Assembly: GCF_002001015.1 (NCBI RefSeq)
Contig: NZ_MUNO01000006.1
Location: 1 to 64,000 of the forward strand
Length of the DNA: 64,000 bases
Source of the DNA: Polaromonas sp. A23
GTDB lineage: Bacteria; Pseudomonadota; Gammaproteobacteria; Burkholderiales; Burkholderiaceae_C
Direction of reading: 5' to 3'
Shown: piece by piece, positions 55,883 to 63,817 of the stretch
Numbering within the stretch: the first letter of the stretch is position 1
Layout of the letters: each line of letters begins with the position of its first letter
Program-made: the position numbers and the translations under genes
Notes under the pieces: generated by a model
What the model was told of the DNA's origin: nothing
Database searches by the model: none
The model's input: only the letters and a program-made list of their open reading frames with translations

Positions 55883-56012
55883 AGTAGGGGGGTGTAGCGA
55901 TATGATTGGCCATTGTAGCGGCAGGGTGCCCCCCACGCGAGCACCGCCCCCGGATCGGCCAGGCCTGCACAGGCCTCAACTGCGGCCCATTTTTCCCACA
56001 GGAAGCTTTCCA

Positions 56013-56465
56013 ATGAGCAACATCGACGAACTCAAGAACACCGGACTGAAAGCCACTCTGCCGCGCCTGAAAATCCTCGAGATTTTCCAGGCCGGCAAAC
56101 AGCGCCACATGACGGCTGAAGACGTCTTCAGGGTGTTGCTGGAAGACCGCTCTGACATCGGCCTGGCCACCGTTTACAGGGTTTTGACCCAATTCGAGCA
56201 AGCCGGGCTGCTCAATCGCAGCAATTTTGAGTCCGGGAAAGCCGTTTACGAAATCAACGAAGGCCAGCACCATGACCACCTGGTCTGCCTGGACTGCGGC
56301 AAGGTGGAAGAGTTTTACGATGCGGAAATCGAAAAGCGCCAGCATGCAGTCGCCAAGGCCAAGGGTTTTACGATCGCCGACCACTCGCTGTCGATGTACG
56401 CCAACTGCACCAAGGACAAGTGCCCGAACCGGCCAACCTCGCCGCGGCACCCGCATCACAGCTGA
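56013..56465 (+). CDS. fur: Ferric uptake regulator
   Basis: A 150-residue iron-responsive repressor. The N-terminal winged helix holds [15 protein letters not shown] and [19 protein letters not shown]; the metal-binding dimerisation domain has [16 protein letters not shown] (His 86-87 and 89, Cys 92 and 95) and a second pair of cysteines near 132 and 137. The C-terminal tail is His-rich. The start MSNIDELKN has AGGAAG upstream. It is divergent from bamE. No clear Fur box was recognised in the shared 130-nt region. Confidence 0.96.
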   Translation: MSNIDELKNTGLKATLPRLKILEIFQAGKQRHMTAEDVFRVLLEDRSDIGLATVYRVLTQFEQAGLLNRSNFESGKAVYEINEGQHHDHLVCLDCGKVEEFYDAEIEKRQHAVAKAKGFTIADHSLSMYANCTKDKCPNRPTSPRHPHHS

Positions 56466-56506
56466 GCCCCTGGGCCCGCAAGTAGATCTTCTACTGAAAT
56501 TCAAGC

Positions 56507-56534
56507 GGCCAAAAGAGATTTTGGCCCTTTGTTT
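56507..56534 (+). terminator. Rho-independent terminator of fur
   Basis: Perfect 8-bp stem GGCCAAAA-GAGA-TTTTGGCC followed by CTTTGTTT, 41 nt after the fur stop. Confidence 0.75.
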
Positions 56535-56546
56535 ATGAGCGTTGTT

Positions 56547-56579
56547 AGCTATCAATAATATAGCGTAACGTGAGGCCCT
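56547..56579. repeat. Dispersed repeat A, copy 8 (degenerate, after fur)
   Basis: AGCTATCAATAATATAGCG keeps the palindromic head, and GTGAGGCCCT keeps the GAGGC end; the TGCTTGCGCCCG middle is mostly lost. Confidence 0.5.
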
Positions 56580-56588
56580 CAATTCAAG

Positions 56589-56707
56589 CAGGGGCCGCGG
56601 GGCTGGAGCCTGCGGCTCCAAAGCTGCTTGAGCAGCTTTGGACAGGCGACAGAGGCGAAGCGTCCCGCGAGCCGCGGTCTCACGCAGTGAGCGAGCGTGG
56701 GGGCCAG
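56589..56707. repeat. GC-rich repeat B block with strong hairpins (fur-hprK gap)
   Basis: Contains GGAGCC-TGC-GGCTCC (56605-56619) and a perfect 11-bp hairpin CCAAAGCTGCT-TG-AGCAGCTTTGG (56618-56641), then GCGAAGCG and CACGCAGTGAGCGAGCGTGG. The latter part matches the ends of the blocks in leuS and after corA. It runs up to the hprK stop codon. Confidence 0.65.
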
Positions 56708-57658
56708 TCAGCCACCCCGCTCCATCGCCTGCCGGTGGCGCTCGACAAACTCCTGGTAGGTGTCGATCCCGCGCAGCTGCAAAATGACATTGCGCACCGC
56801 GGCCTCGACCAGCACCGCGATGTTGCGTCCGGCCACCACCTGGATGATCACCTTGCGCACCGGAATGCCGAGCACGTCCTGCATCAGCGGCTCATACGGA
56901 ATGCGTTCGTATTCGCGCTCCAGCGTCTCGCGCCGCACCAGATGCACGATGAGCTTGAGCCGCATTTTGCGCCGCACTGCCGTCTCGCCAAAAATCGCCT
57001 TGATGTCCAGAAGGCCGATACCGCGGACTTCGAGCAGGTTTTGCAGCAGTTCCGGGCAGCGTCCCTCGATGGTGGTCTGGTTGATGCGGTAAAGATCAAC
57101 CGCATCGTCGGCCACCAGGCCATGGCCGCGCGAGATCAGTTCCAGCCCCAGCTCACTTTTGCCCAGACCCGACTCGCCGGTAATCATCAGTCCTACGCCA
57201 AGGATGTCCATGAACACCCCGTGCATGGAGGTGCGGTCGGCAAAATGTTTGGACAGGTAGGCACGCAGCACGTCGATCACGAAGGCAGCCGACTCCTTGG
57301 TCGCAAACATCGGTATCTGGGCGCGCTCGCACATGGAAAGCAGGGTGTCGGGCGCGACTTGGCCATCGGCAATGATCAACACCGGAGGTTCCAGAGTCAC
57401 GATGCGAGAAATACGTCGGGCGCAGTCCTCTGCACTGCCATTGCTGAGGTAGGCTACCTCGCGCTCGCCAAGCAGCTGCACCCGGTAGGGATGGATGTAA
57501 TTGAGATACCCCACCAGATCGGCGCCGGAACGTGCGGCCCGTACGGCCACTTCGTCGAAACGACGCTCGGAGGCTCCGAGCCCGGCCACCCATTCCCACT
57601 TGAGTTGCGCCCGGTGATCCTCGAACAGGACGTCGGCGCTGACGACGGTCGGCTTCAT
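56708..57658 (-). CDS. hprK: HPr kinase/phosphorylase
   Basis: A 316-residue bifunctional enzyme that phosphorylates and dephosphorylates a serine of HPr-type proteins. The Walker A motif is [14 protein letters not shown] (161-168), with the catalytic His in [11 protein letters not shown] near residue 146, [11 protein letters not shown], and the HprK signature [15 protein letters not shown] near residue 210. In betaproteobacteria it lies with ptsN and hpf rather than in a sugar operon, implying a regulatory PTS(Ntr). It starts 33 nt after ptsN. Confidence 0.95.
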   Translation of the reverse strand: MKPTVVSADVLFEDHRAQLKWEWVAGLGASERRFDEVAVRAARSGADLVGYLNYIHPYRVQLLGEREVAYLSNGSAEDCARRISRIVTLEPPVLIIADGQVAPDTLLSMCERAQIPMFATKESAAFVIDVLRAYLSKHFADRTSMHGVFMDILGVGLMITGESGLGKSELGLELISRGHGLVADDAVDLYRINQTTIEGRCPELLQNLLEVRGIGLLDIKAIFGETAVRRKMRLKLIVHLVRRETLEREYERIPYEPLMQDVLGIPVRKVIIQVVAGRNIAVLVEAAVRNVILQLRGIDTYQEFVERHRQAMERGG

Positions 57659-57691
57659 TCAGGCGTGCGCGGAAAAACCAGGGCCATCAAA

Positions 57692-58165
57692 TCAGGGGCT
57701 GACGACATGGCTGGACTGCCACGAGGCAATCAGCTGGTGCAGCGCGGCGGCGTCGGTGCTGGCCTTGAGCCGCTCTCGCAGGGCGCTGTCACTGAGCAAC
57801 TCGGCGATTTCAGACAGGATTTCAAGGTGTTTCTGGGTCGCCGCCTCGGGCACCAGCAGGAAAATCAGCAACCCCACCGCCTGCTCGTCGGGGGCGTCAA
57901 AGCCAATCGGGGCGTGCAATTGGAAAACCGCGGCCATCGGGGCTTTCAGCCCCTTGATTCGCCCATGCGGAATGGCCACACCATGGCCCAAACCGGTTGA
58001 ACCCAGTCGCTCGCGTGCAAACAGGCTGTCAGTGATCAGGGCGCGGTTGAGCCCATGCTGATTCTCAAACAGCAAGCCGGCCTCTTCAAAAGCACGCTTC
58101 TTGCTGGTGGCCTCCACACTGACCAGAACCTGGGCGGGGGGCAGAATTTGCGAAAGACGGTTCAT
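57692..58165 (-). CDS. ptsN: PTS IIA-like nitrogen regulatory protein
   Basis: EIIA(Ntr), a 157-residue phosphocarrier that links phosphoenolpyruvate and nitrogen status to potassium transport and other targets. The phosphorylated residue is His 67 in GHGVAIPHGRIKGL, followed by DAPDEQAVGLLIFLLVPEAATQKHLEILSEIAELL. EIIA(Ntr) of E. coli regulates K+ uptake, so a functional tie to the kup gene in this window is possible but untested. A terminator separates it from hpf upstream. Confidence 0.95.
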   Translation of the reverse strand: MNRLSQILPPAQVLVSVEATSKKRAFEEAGLLFENQHGLNRALITDSLFARERLGSTGLGHGVAIPHGRIKGLKAPMAAVFQLHAPIGFDAPDEQAVGLLIFLLVPEAATQKHLEILSEIAELLSDSALRERLKASTDAAALHQLIASWQSSHVVSP

Positions 58166-58224
58166 AACGGGGTTTTGGTCGCCGAATTATGCACTTTCAT
58201 ACGCATGCAGACCATTCGGGACAT

Positions 58225-58252
58225 AAAAAAGCCGCCTGTTTGCCCAGGCGGC
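58225..58252 (-). terminator. Rho-independent terminator after hpf
   Basis: On the minus strand GCCGCCTG-GGCAAA-CAGGCGGC is a perfect 8-bp stem followed by TTTTTT. It lies 72 nt after the hpf stop and about 60 nt before ptsN, so hpf transcripts largely end here. Confidence 0.88.
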
Positions 58253-58323
58253 CTTGGAACAGGAAAAAATTGAGGGCAAACAGCAAATAACAGGGAGTTC
58301 TGTCGCTTGTTGTTCGCTGATGC

Positions 58324-58653
58324 TTACATTTGACGCTTGGCAGCCACGTGATGGTGGTCCTGGGTTTTGGTCTTGTAACGTCCGACTTGCCGGTCCAGCT
58401 TGTCGGCGAGCTCGTCAACCGCGGCATACAGGTCAGCATGCGAACTCTCGGCAAACAGGTCTCGCCCCTTGACATGCACATTGCATTCGGCCTTCTGGCG
58501 TAGCTCCTTTTCCTTCATGTTATCTACCGTCAATAGGACTTTGACATCCACCACCTGATCGAAATGCCGGGTAATCCGGTCCAGCTTGCTGGTTACATAG
58601 CCGCGCAGGGCGGGGGTAACTTCAAGGTGGTGACCACTGATCGTCAAATTCAT
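58324..58653 (-). CDS. hpf: Ribosome hibernation promoting factor
   Basis: A 109-residue short-form HPF/YfiA-type protein that binds the small ribosomal subunit in stationary phase. It starts [20 protein letters not shown] and has the beta-alpha-beta-beta-beta-alpha layout with [39 protein letters not shown] strong GGAG site precedes the ATG. In many proteobacteria it follows rpoN; here the upstream neighbour is an unrelated histidine kinase gene, so hpf has its own promoter. Confidence 0.93.
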   Translation of the reverse strand: MNLTISGHHLEVTPALRGYVTSKLDRITRHFDQVVDVKVLLTVDNMKEKELRQKAECNVHVKGRDLFAESSHADLYAAVDELADKLDRQVGRYKTKTQDHHHVAAKRQM

Positions 58654-58744
58654 AAAGAGACTCCTTTTCCATGGCTGGAGGGGGTTAAAAACACCGCTTC
58701 TGGCATGCCGGCCAAAGCGGTGGGCGGACAACTCTCTTGGTTTC

Positions 58745-58773
58745 ACTATGCGCCCGAACACGGGCAAACGCAA
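58745..58773 (-). promoter_or_regulatory. Predicted promoter of hpf with a hairpin in its spacer
   Basis: On the minus strand TTGCGT (58768-58773), 17 nt, and CATAGT (58745-58750), about 90 nt before the hpf start. The spacer contains GCCCG-TGTT-CGGGC, a perfect inverted repeat that might bind a regulator. Motif match only. Confidence 0.4.
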
Positions 58774-58931
58774 CCGTGCATCGCAACAAAAAATGAAACG
58801 CTCTGAAAAGAAACTTGACGCTCGGGCATGGAGCACCAAACCGGCGCTCAAACCCCCTGGCCTACCCCACGGCCCCTTGATTTCCATGTCTTTTTTCAGG
58901 ATCTGAATTGCCGTTTACGACCTGCGCCATC

Positions 58932-60965
58932 TCACTGACTGCCGGTTTCTATCCATGCCGGAATCGAGGCAACCAGCCGCTCCAGGCTCCTTGTCTTGTC
59001 AATGACTTCGGGCACGCCCACTTCGCGGGCCCGAACCCTCAACTCCTCGCTGATGTAGCCGGAACTGATGATCACGGGCAATGCCGGCTGGATCAACCGG
59101 ATCTGGCGCGCCAGTTCGGTACCAGGCATGCCCGGCATGTTCTGGTCGGTGATGATGAGGTCGTAGGCATCAGGGTGGGCCCTCAGGTCCGCCAGGGCGT
59201 TCTCGCCGCGCAAGTGGACCTTGACGCCATAGCCCGCTGCACCCAGCGCCTCGCTGACCAGCTCGCCCATGGCGTCATAGTCATCGACATACATCACATT
59301 CTTGCCTCGCCCATCGGCCGGCGGAGGCACCGGCGCCTCCGCCACCCTCACCTCCGGCGGAACCACCGAGGGCAAATAAACGGTGAAGGTCGTCCCGCCA
59401 GACAAAGCGCTTTCCACTGCAATCGCACCGCCATGCGTCTTCACGATCCCGTGCACCACGGCAAGGCCGAGTCCGGTGCCCTGCCCAGCCGGCTTGGTGG
59501 TGAAAAAAGGTTCGAAGATGTGCGCCTGGGTCTGCACGTCCATGCCATGCCCGTTGTCCCTGACTTGCAAGCGTACATAGACGCCTTCCGGCAGACCTCC
59601 GGACCGCTCGGCCGGGCAGCCTTTCAGGGTCACTTCATCCAGCAAAACCTCGATGCGGGGAGTCAGGCCGCTGGTTGCATGCCAGGCATTGGTACACAAA
59701 TTCATCAACACCTGCGAGATCTGCCCGCCATCAACACTGACGTAGGTAGAAGGTGTCTCAGGAATTGATACGACCAGGTCCACCCCGGCCGGCAAGGTTG
59801 AGCGCAACAATGACAAGGCTTCAACGACCACCGCATGCATGGACTGCACAACAAACTGCTGAGGTTGTTTTCGGCTGAAGGAAAGTATCTGCTTGACGAG
59901 CTCCTTCGCCCTGGCGCCGGCTTTGTCAACCTGGTCAAGGTTGTAACCCAGCTTGTGCGGAACCGCCCGATTCATGCGCGCAAGCGATACATTGCCAAGC
60001 ATGGCAGCAAGCAGGTTGTTGAAATCGTGCGCAATGCCGCCGGCCAGGGTTCCCAGTGCTTCCATTTTCTGCGCTTCGCGCAAGCCAGCCTCCAGCGCGG
60101 CATGCTCCTGTTCTGCGGCAATGCGTTGGCGCATGTCGCGCTCAAGGTCGAGATTGAGGCTGCGTATTTTTTCTTCCGCGGCCTTCTGGCTGGTCACGTC
60201 CTGCAGGGTGCAGAACCAGCGCATCTTGCCGTCCGCGGTGGTTGTGCCGGAAAGGGGTTCGATGACCTGTCGCATATGAAGCCAGACGCTATCGGTATAT
60301 CTAAGCCGGTACTCCACCTCGACGCGTTGGCCTGAAATTCCGGCCCGGATGGCCGTTGCACGAAAAGCTTCACGGTCCTCCGAATGCACAATATCCAGCC
60401 ACGCCCGTGTAGAGGCAGGCACATGCGCGGCATCCACGCCCAGCAGCTCCAGCAATGAGTCTGAATAACTCTCGAAAGAACCATCGGGCCGCGTAATGAT
60501 GTGCGCCAGTCTTGCCAGCGACTGGGCCCGGCGCAGACCTGCCTCGCTTTCGCGCAAAGCGGTCTCAGCTGCCAGGCCGGCACTGTCGATGGCCCGCCGG
60601 TTTTGCGCTTCACGCAGCACAGGTATCAGCCGGACCAGTTCGCTCTGCACGAGATAGTCTGCGGCACCGGCCTTCATCGCTGCCACGGCAGCTTCTGCGC
60701 CCATAACGCCAGAGACCACCACAACCGGTAAGCGGGGCGCCTGGGCTTGCAGCATGGCCAAGGCCGGCAAGCCAGTGAAGCCGGATGCAGCGTAGGCGCA
60801 GACTGCCACGCTCCACGTCTGGCTTTCCAAAGCGGTGCGCAACGCGGCAGCGGTGTTGATTGCCTGCGGTTGAACGACATAGCCCGCTTCCGCCAGCAGA
60901 CCCGGGACTTCGGCCAGGTCCCTTTCCGCGTTGTCAATCAGCAAAACTTCAACTGCCTGAGACAT
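58932..60965 (-). CDS. Cytoplasmic hybrid histidine kinase (pseudo-receiver-PAS-kinase-receiver)
   Basis: A 677-residue protein without transmembrane helices. Residues 5-120 form a receiver-like domain in which the phosphoacceptor position reads VAVCAYAASGFTG with no Asp and the usual Lys is Gln (YLVQSE), so it is probably not phosphorylated. A PAS domain (about 150-270) precedes an NtrB-like kinase core with GGIAHDFNNLLAAMLGNVSLA, MNLCTNAWHA, DNGHGMD and GQGTGLGLAVVHGIVKTHGG. The C-terminal receiver has VDDYD, phosphoacceptor Asp in LIITDQNMPGMPG and a Lys in VIDKTRS. No response regulator with an output domain is adjacent, so its target is unknown. Confidence 0.88.
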   Translation of the reverse strand: MSQAVEVLLIDNAERDLAEVPGLLAEAGYVVQPQAINTAAALRTALESQTWSVAVCAYAASGFTGLPALAMLQAQAPRLPVVVVSGVMGAEAAVAAMKAGAADYLVQSELVRLIPVLREAQNRRAIDSAGLAAETALRESEAGLRRAQSLARLAHIITRPDGSFESYSDSLLELLGVDAAHVPASTRAWLDIVHSEDREAFRATAIRAGISGQRVEVEYRLRYTDSVWLHMRQVIEPLSGTTTADGKMRWFCTLQDVTSQKAAEEKIRSLNLDLERDMRQRIAAEQEHAALEAGLREAQKMEALGTLAGGIAHDFNNLLAAMLGNVSLARMNRAVPHKLGYNLDQVDKAGARAKELVKQILSFSRKQPQQFVVQSMHAVVVEALSLLRSTLPAGVDLVVSIPETPSTYVSVDGGQISQVLMNLCTNAWHATSGLTPRIEVLLDEVTLKGCPAERSGGLPEGVYVRLQVRDNGHGMDVQTQAHIFEPFFTTKPAGQGTGLGLAVVHGIVKTHGGAIAVESALSGGTTFTVYLPSVVPPEVRVAEAPVPPPADGRGKNVMYVDDYDAMGELVSEALGAAGYGVKVHLRGENALADLRAHPDAYDLIITDQNMPGMPGTELARQIRLIQPALPVIISSGYISEELRVRAREVGVPEVIDKTRSLERLVASIPAWIETGSQ

Positions 60966-61194
60966 CGGTTGCCCTCAAGAAAAAACCAGGGCGTGTGCAG
61001 GAGCTCCCTGCGAAAAAACATACTAACGACGTTTACAGGCCTTGTCATCCTTCAAAACGATGAGCTCAGAGACCCTGCGCGGCTCTAGAATCAACGGTGG
61101 TACAGCCGTCGCTCATCTTTCCCGTGATCAGGAACAACCTCTATGGCCGATTTCGCTTGTTTCCCGGTCATCAGGACAACGCCAGGTCCGTTCC
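60966..61194. other. Divergent intergenic region
   Basis: 229 bases between the hybrid kinase gene and the patatin-like gene. It must hold both promoters. TTGTCA near 61043 is a possible -35 for the plus strand, but no good -10 follows; nothing else is recognisable. Confidence 0.4.
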
Positions 61195-62409
61195 ATGTCG
61201 CTTGAAACGATTATTTCGAACGGGCTGACGCGCCCTGACGAAGACCTCAAAGCACTTGTTTTGATGGGAGGCGGCGCCCGTACCGCCTACCAGGCCGGTG
61301 TATTGCAGGCGCTCGCCCGCATTCTGGACCTGCAGGAGGACGCTGCGAAGCGGCGTTTTCCGTTCAAGATCCTGGCCGGTACTTCGGCGGGTGCGCTCAA
61401 TGCCTGCTTTCTAGCCAGCCGGGCCAATGAGGGCCTGGCCGCGTTTGAACAGCTGGCCAGTTTCTGGACCACGCTGCGTTCCGCACAGGTCTATCAGCTC
61501 AAAGTCCCGGGCTGGATCCGTTCCAGCCGGATCGCGGCGGCCTTGTTTTTGTCGCAACAAGTGCGCAGGCAGCAGGCTTTCCTGAACAACACGCCGCTGG
61601 TAGACACCCTGCACCGCGTCATCTCGCTGGGCAATATCGACGAAGCTCTTCAGGAAAAAACCCTGCTGGCATTGGCGGTGACCGCCTCGAGCTACACCAG
61701 CGGCGTGCACTGGACCTTTTGCCAGACCGCACGAGGCACCGGGGCAGGCATGTGGAACCGGCCGGGCCGGCGTGCCGAATTCCAACCCATCACGATCGAG
61801 CATCTCGTCGCTTCCAGCGCCATTCCCTTCCTGTTTCCGGCCACGCCTTTATGGGTCGATGGCCACCGGGAGTTTTTTGGTGATGGCTCCATGCGCCAGA
61901 GCTCGCCGCTGTCACCTGCCCTGCACCTGGGTGCGGGGAAAATCCTGGTCATTGGCGTCGGACAACCCGAGCGCGCCGGCCTGACCGGCGGCGCCAGCCC
62001 GGCCGTCGACGGCCGGCCCACCTTGGGTGCCATTGCCGGGCACGCCCTGGCCAGTGTTTTCCAGGACACACTGCAGGCCGACGTTGAGCAAGCCCAGCGG
62101 GTGAGCAAAACCCTGCTTCAAATGCCGCGCGAAATTGCAGCCGTGATGCCTTACCGGCCAGTGAACGTGCTGGCGATCGCCCCCTCCCAGTCACTCGATG
62201 CTTTGGCCCAGGCGCACGCCGGGGAGTTGCCGGCCGCCACCTACAACGCGCTGGCTGGCCTGGGCGCGCTGGGGGCCAAGGGCAGCCCGGGCGGAGCCGC
62301 GTTGGCGAGCTATCTCCTGTTTGAGACCGGCTTCATCAAGGCCTTGATGGCCTTGGGTGAGCGGGATGCCTATGCGCACAAGAGTGAGCTGATTGACTTT
62401 TTTATGTGA
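61195..62409 (+). CDS. Patatin-like phospholipase
   Basis: A 404-residue protein of the bacterial patatin family, lipid acyl hydrolases with a Ser-Asp dyad. The oxyanion hole is GGGARTAYQAGVLQ (residues 25-38), the nucleophile elbow is AGTSAGALNA (Ser 64), and the catalytic Asp is about 230 in FFGDGSMRQ. No signal peptide is visible, so it is cytoplasmic or membrane-associated; a helical C-terminal extension of about 130 residues follows the catalytic domain. The start MSLETIISNGL is chosen as the beginning of the conserved part; upstream in-frame ATGs exist but encode unconserved sequence. Substrate unknown. Confidence 0.87.
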   Translation: MSLETIISNGLTRPDEDLKALVLMGGGARTAYQAGVLQALARILDLQEDAAKRRFPFKILAGTSAGALNACFLASRANEGLAAFEQLASFWTTLRSAQVYQLKVPGWIRSSRIAAALFLSQQVRRQQAFLNNTPLVDTLHRVISLGNIDEALQEKTLLALAVTASSYTSGVHWTFCQTARGTGAGMWNRPGRRAEFQPITIEHLVASSAIPFLFPATPLWVDGHREFFGDGSMRQSSPLSPALHLGAGKILVIGVGQPERAGLTGGASPAVDGRPTLGAIAGHALASVFQDTLQADVEQAQRVSKTLLQMPREIAAVMPYRPVNVLAIAPSQSLDALAQAHAGELPAATYNALAGLGALGAKGSPGGAALASYLLFETGFIKALMALGERDAYAHKSELIDFFM

Positions 62410-62497
62410 AACCGGCGGTGGATGGCTCAGGCTTGAAGTGTCATAATCGCCGCTTATTCAACACGGAGAAATCCTTGGAAAGCAGCCCCAGTCGCTA

Positions 62498-62546
62498 GCT
62501 TTCAACACCGCAGACTGACGCCAGCGTCATCCCCGGGGTTGAAAGC
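62498..62546 (+). promoter_or_regulatory. Structured leader upstream of corA
   Basis: GCTTTCAAC (62498-62506) pairs perfectly with GTTGAAAGC (62538-62546), enclosing a second hairpin TGACGC-CA-GCGTCA (62516-62529). A possible -10 CATAAT lies near 62440, so the structure would be in the 5' untranslated RNA, 80 nt before the corA start. It does not match a riboswitch consensus I can recall. Confidence 0.45.
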
Positions 62547-62626
62547 GATGCCACCATCCACAACCCCGCCAGCGCCGCGCCTTCCCAAGGCCCGTGCAGG
62601 CGCCCCCAACCGATTGGGAGCCAGTC

Positions 62627-63613
62627 ATGCTCAACATTTTCACGCTCGCCAACGGGCGCCTGTTCCAGGAAGAGATCGAATCGCTCGAGGAACTCTCCCG
62701 GTTCCAGCCCATCTGGGTGGACCTGGAGGCACCGACACTGGAAGAAAAACGCTGGATCAAGCAGTACTACGGTCTGTCGATTCCCGAAGACGTGATGGAC
62801 GAGGACATCGAGGAGTCCGCGCGTTTTTACGAAGAAGACAACGGCGAGCTGCATATCCGCTCCGACTTCCTGATTGCCGATGACGACGAACCGCGCACCG
62901 TGCGGGTGGCCTTCATCCTGAACCTGGTCAATGACGACCTCAAAAGCAAAGGCGTGCTGTTTTCCATCCACGACGAGGACGTGCCGGTGTTCCGCCTGTT
63001 GCGCATGCGCGCGCGCCGCGCGCCCGGGCTGATCGAAGACGCCAAGGAAGTGCTGCTCAAGCTGTTCGATGCCGATGCCGAGTATTCGGCCGACACGCTG
63101 GAAGGCATTTACATCGACCTGGAAAAAGTCAGCACCAAGGTGCTGTCAGGCGACGTGACCGACGTGATGGCCGGCGAGGTGCTCGGCGCCATCGCCCGCC
63201 ATGAGGATTTGAGCGGGCGCATTCGCCGCAACGTGATGGACACGCGCCGCGCCGTGAGCTTCATGATGCGCAGCAAGATGCTGAACAGCGAGCAGTTTGA
63301 GGAAGCACGGCAGATCCTGCGCGATATCGACTCGCTGGACTCGCACACGGCTTTTCTCTTCGACAAGATCAACTTCCTGATGGACGCCACGGTGGGTTTC
63401 ATCAACATCAACCAGAACAAAATCATCAAGATCTTTTCCGTGGCCAGCGTCGCGCTGCTGCCGCCCACGCTGATCGCCAGTGTGTACGGCATGAACTTCA
63501 AGCTCATGCCCGAGCTGGACTGGGCGCTGGGCTATCCGTACGCCCTGCTGCTGATGGCGGCGAGTGCGGTGGTGCCGATGTGGTATTTCAGGAAGCGCGG
63601 CTGGTTGAAGTAG
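62627..63613 (+). CDS. corA: CorA-family magnesium transport protein
   Basis: A 328-residue pentameric divalent-cation channel of the inner membrane. A large N-terminal cytoplasmic domain is followed by two C-terminal transmembrane helices; the pore signature GMNF is in ASVYGMNFKLMPELDW, and the last helix ends in basic residues (YFRKRGWLK), as usual. Mg2+ is the likely cargo, with Co2+ or Ni2+ possible. The start MLNIFTLANGR has GGGAG upstream; it is preferred over an ATG 11 codons earlier. The gene is preceded by a structured leader and followed directly by a repeat B block. Confidence 0.94.
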   Translation: MLNIFTLANGRLFQEEIESLEELSRFQPIWVDLEAPTLEEKRWIKQYYGLSIPEDVMDEDIEESARFYEEDNGELHIRSDFLIADDDEPRTVRVAFILNLVNDDLKSKGVLFSIHDEDVPVFRLLRMRARRAPGLIEDAKEVLLKLFDADAEYSADTLEGIYIDLEKVSTKVLSGDVTDVMAGEVLGAIARHEDLSGRIRRNVMDTRRAVSFMMRSKMLNSEQFEEARQILRDIDSLDSHTAFLFDKINFLMDATVGFININQNKIIKIFSVASVALLPPTLIASVYGMNFKLMPELDWALGYPYALLLMAASAVVPMWYFRKRGWLK

Positions 63614-63709
63614 CCCCCACGGTTGCTCACTGCGTGTAGCGCCCTGCCCCTCGAGGGGGCCGCTGCGACTGCGGGCCGGCAAAGCCGGACCCGCGGCCCC
63701 TGCTGGTAT
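63614..63709. repeat. GC-rich repeat B after corA
   Basis: Begins immediately after the corA stop with CCCCCACGGTTGCTCACTGC, then GCCCCTCGAGGGGGCCGC and CGGGCCGGCAAAGCCGG. In reverse complement it aligns with the block inside leuS (CCCCTC-GGGG core, then a CGCTACACGC/CAGTACGCGA segment, then GTGGGGG). Confidence 0.7.
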
Positions 63710-63787
63710 GAAGAGTCCACATGGCCGCTCGTGGTATTTCGTTCGTTCTGCGCTTGTCAGTTAAATCGGCAGTGAGCCCTTGCGTGA

Positions 63788-63817
63788 CGGGCGCCAACAG
63801 CTACTAAATTTATAGCG
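63788..63817. repeat. Dispersed repeat A, copy 9 (supplies the nucleosidase stop codon)
   Basis: On the minus strand GCGCTATAAATTTAGTAGCT followed by GTTGGCGCCC, matching the palindromic head and tail of the repeat. The TAA stop of the nucleosidase gene (63810-63812) lies within it. Confidence 0.7.

Noticed and set aside
55883-56012. A Fur box between bamE and fur
   Set aside because: The AT-containing stretch near 55900 (GATATGATTGG) has too few matches to the GATAAT-type consensus to support autoregulation.
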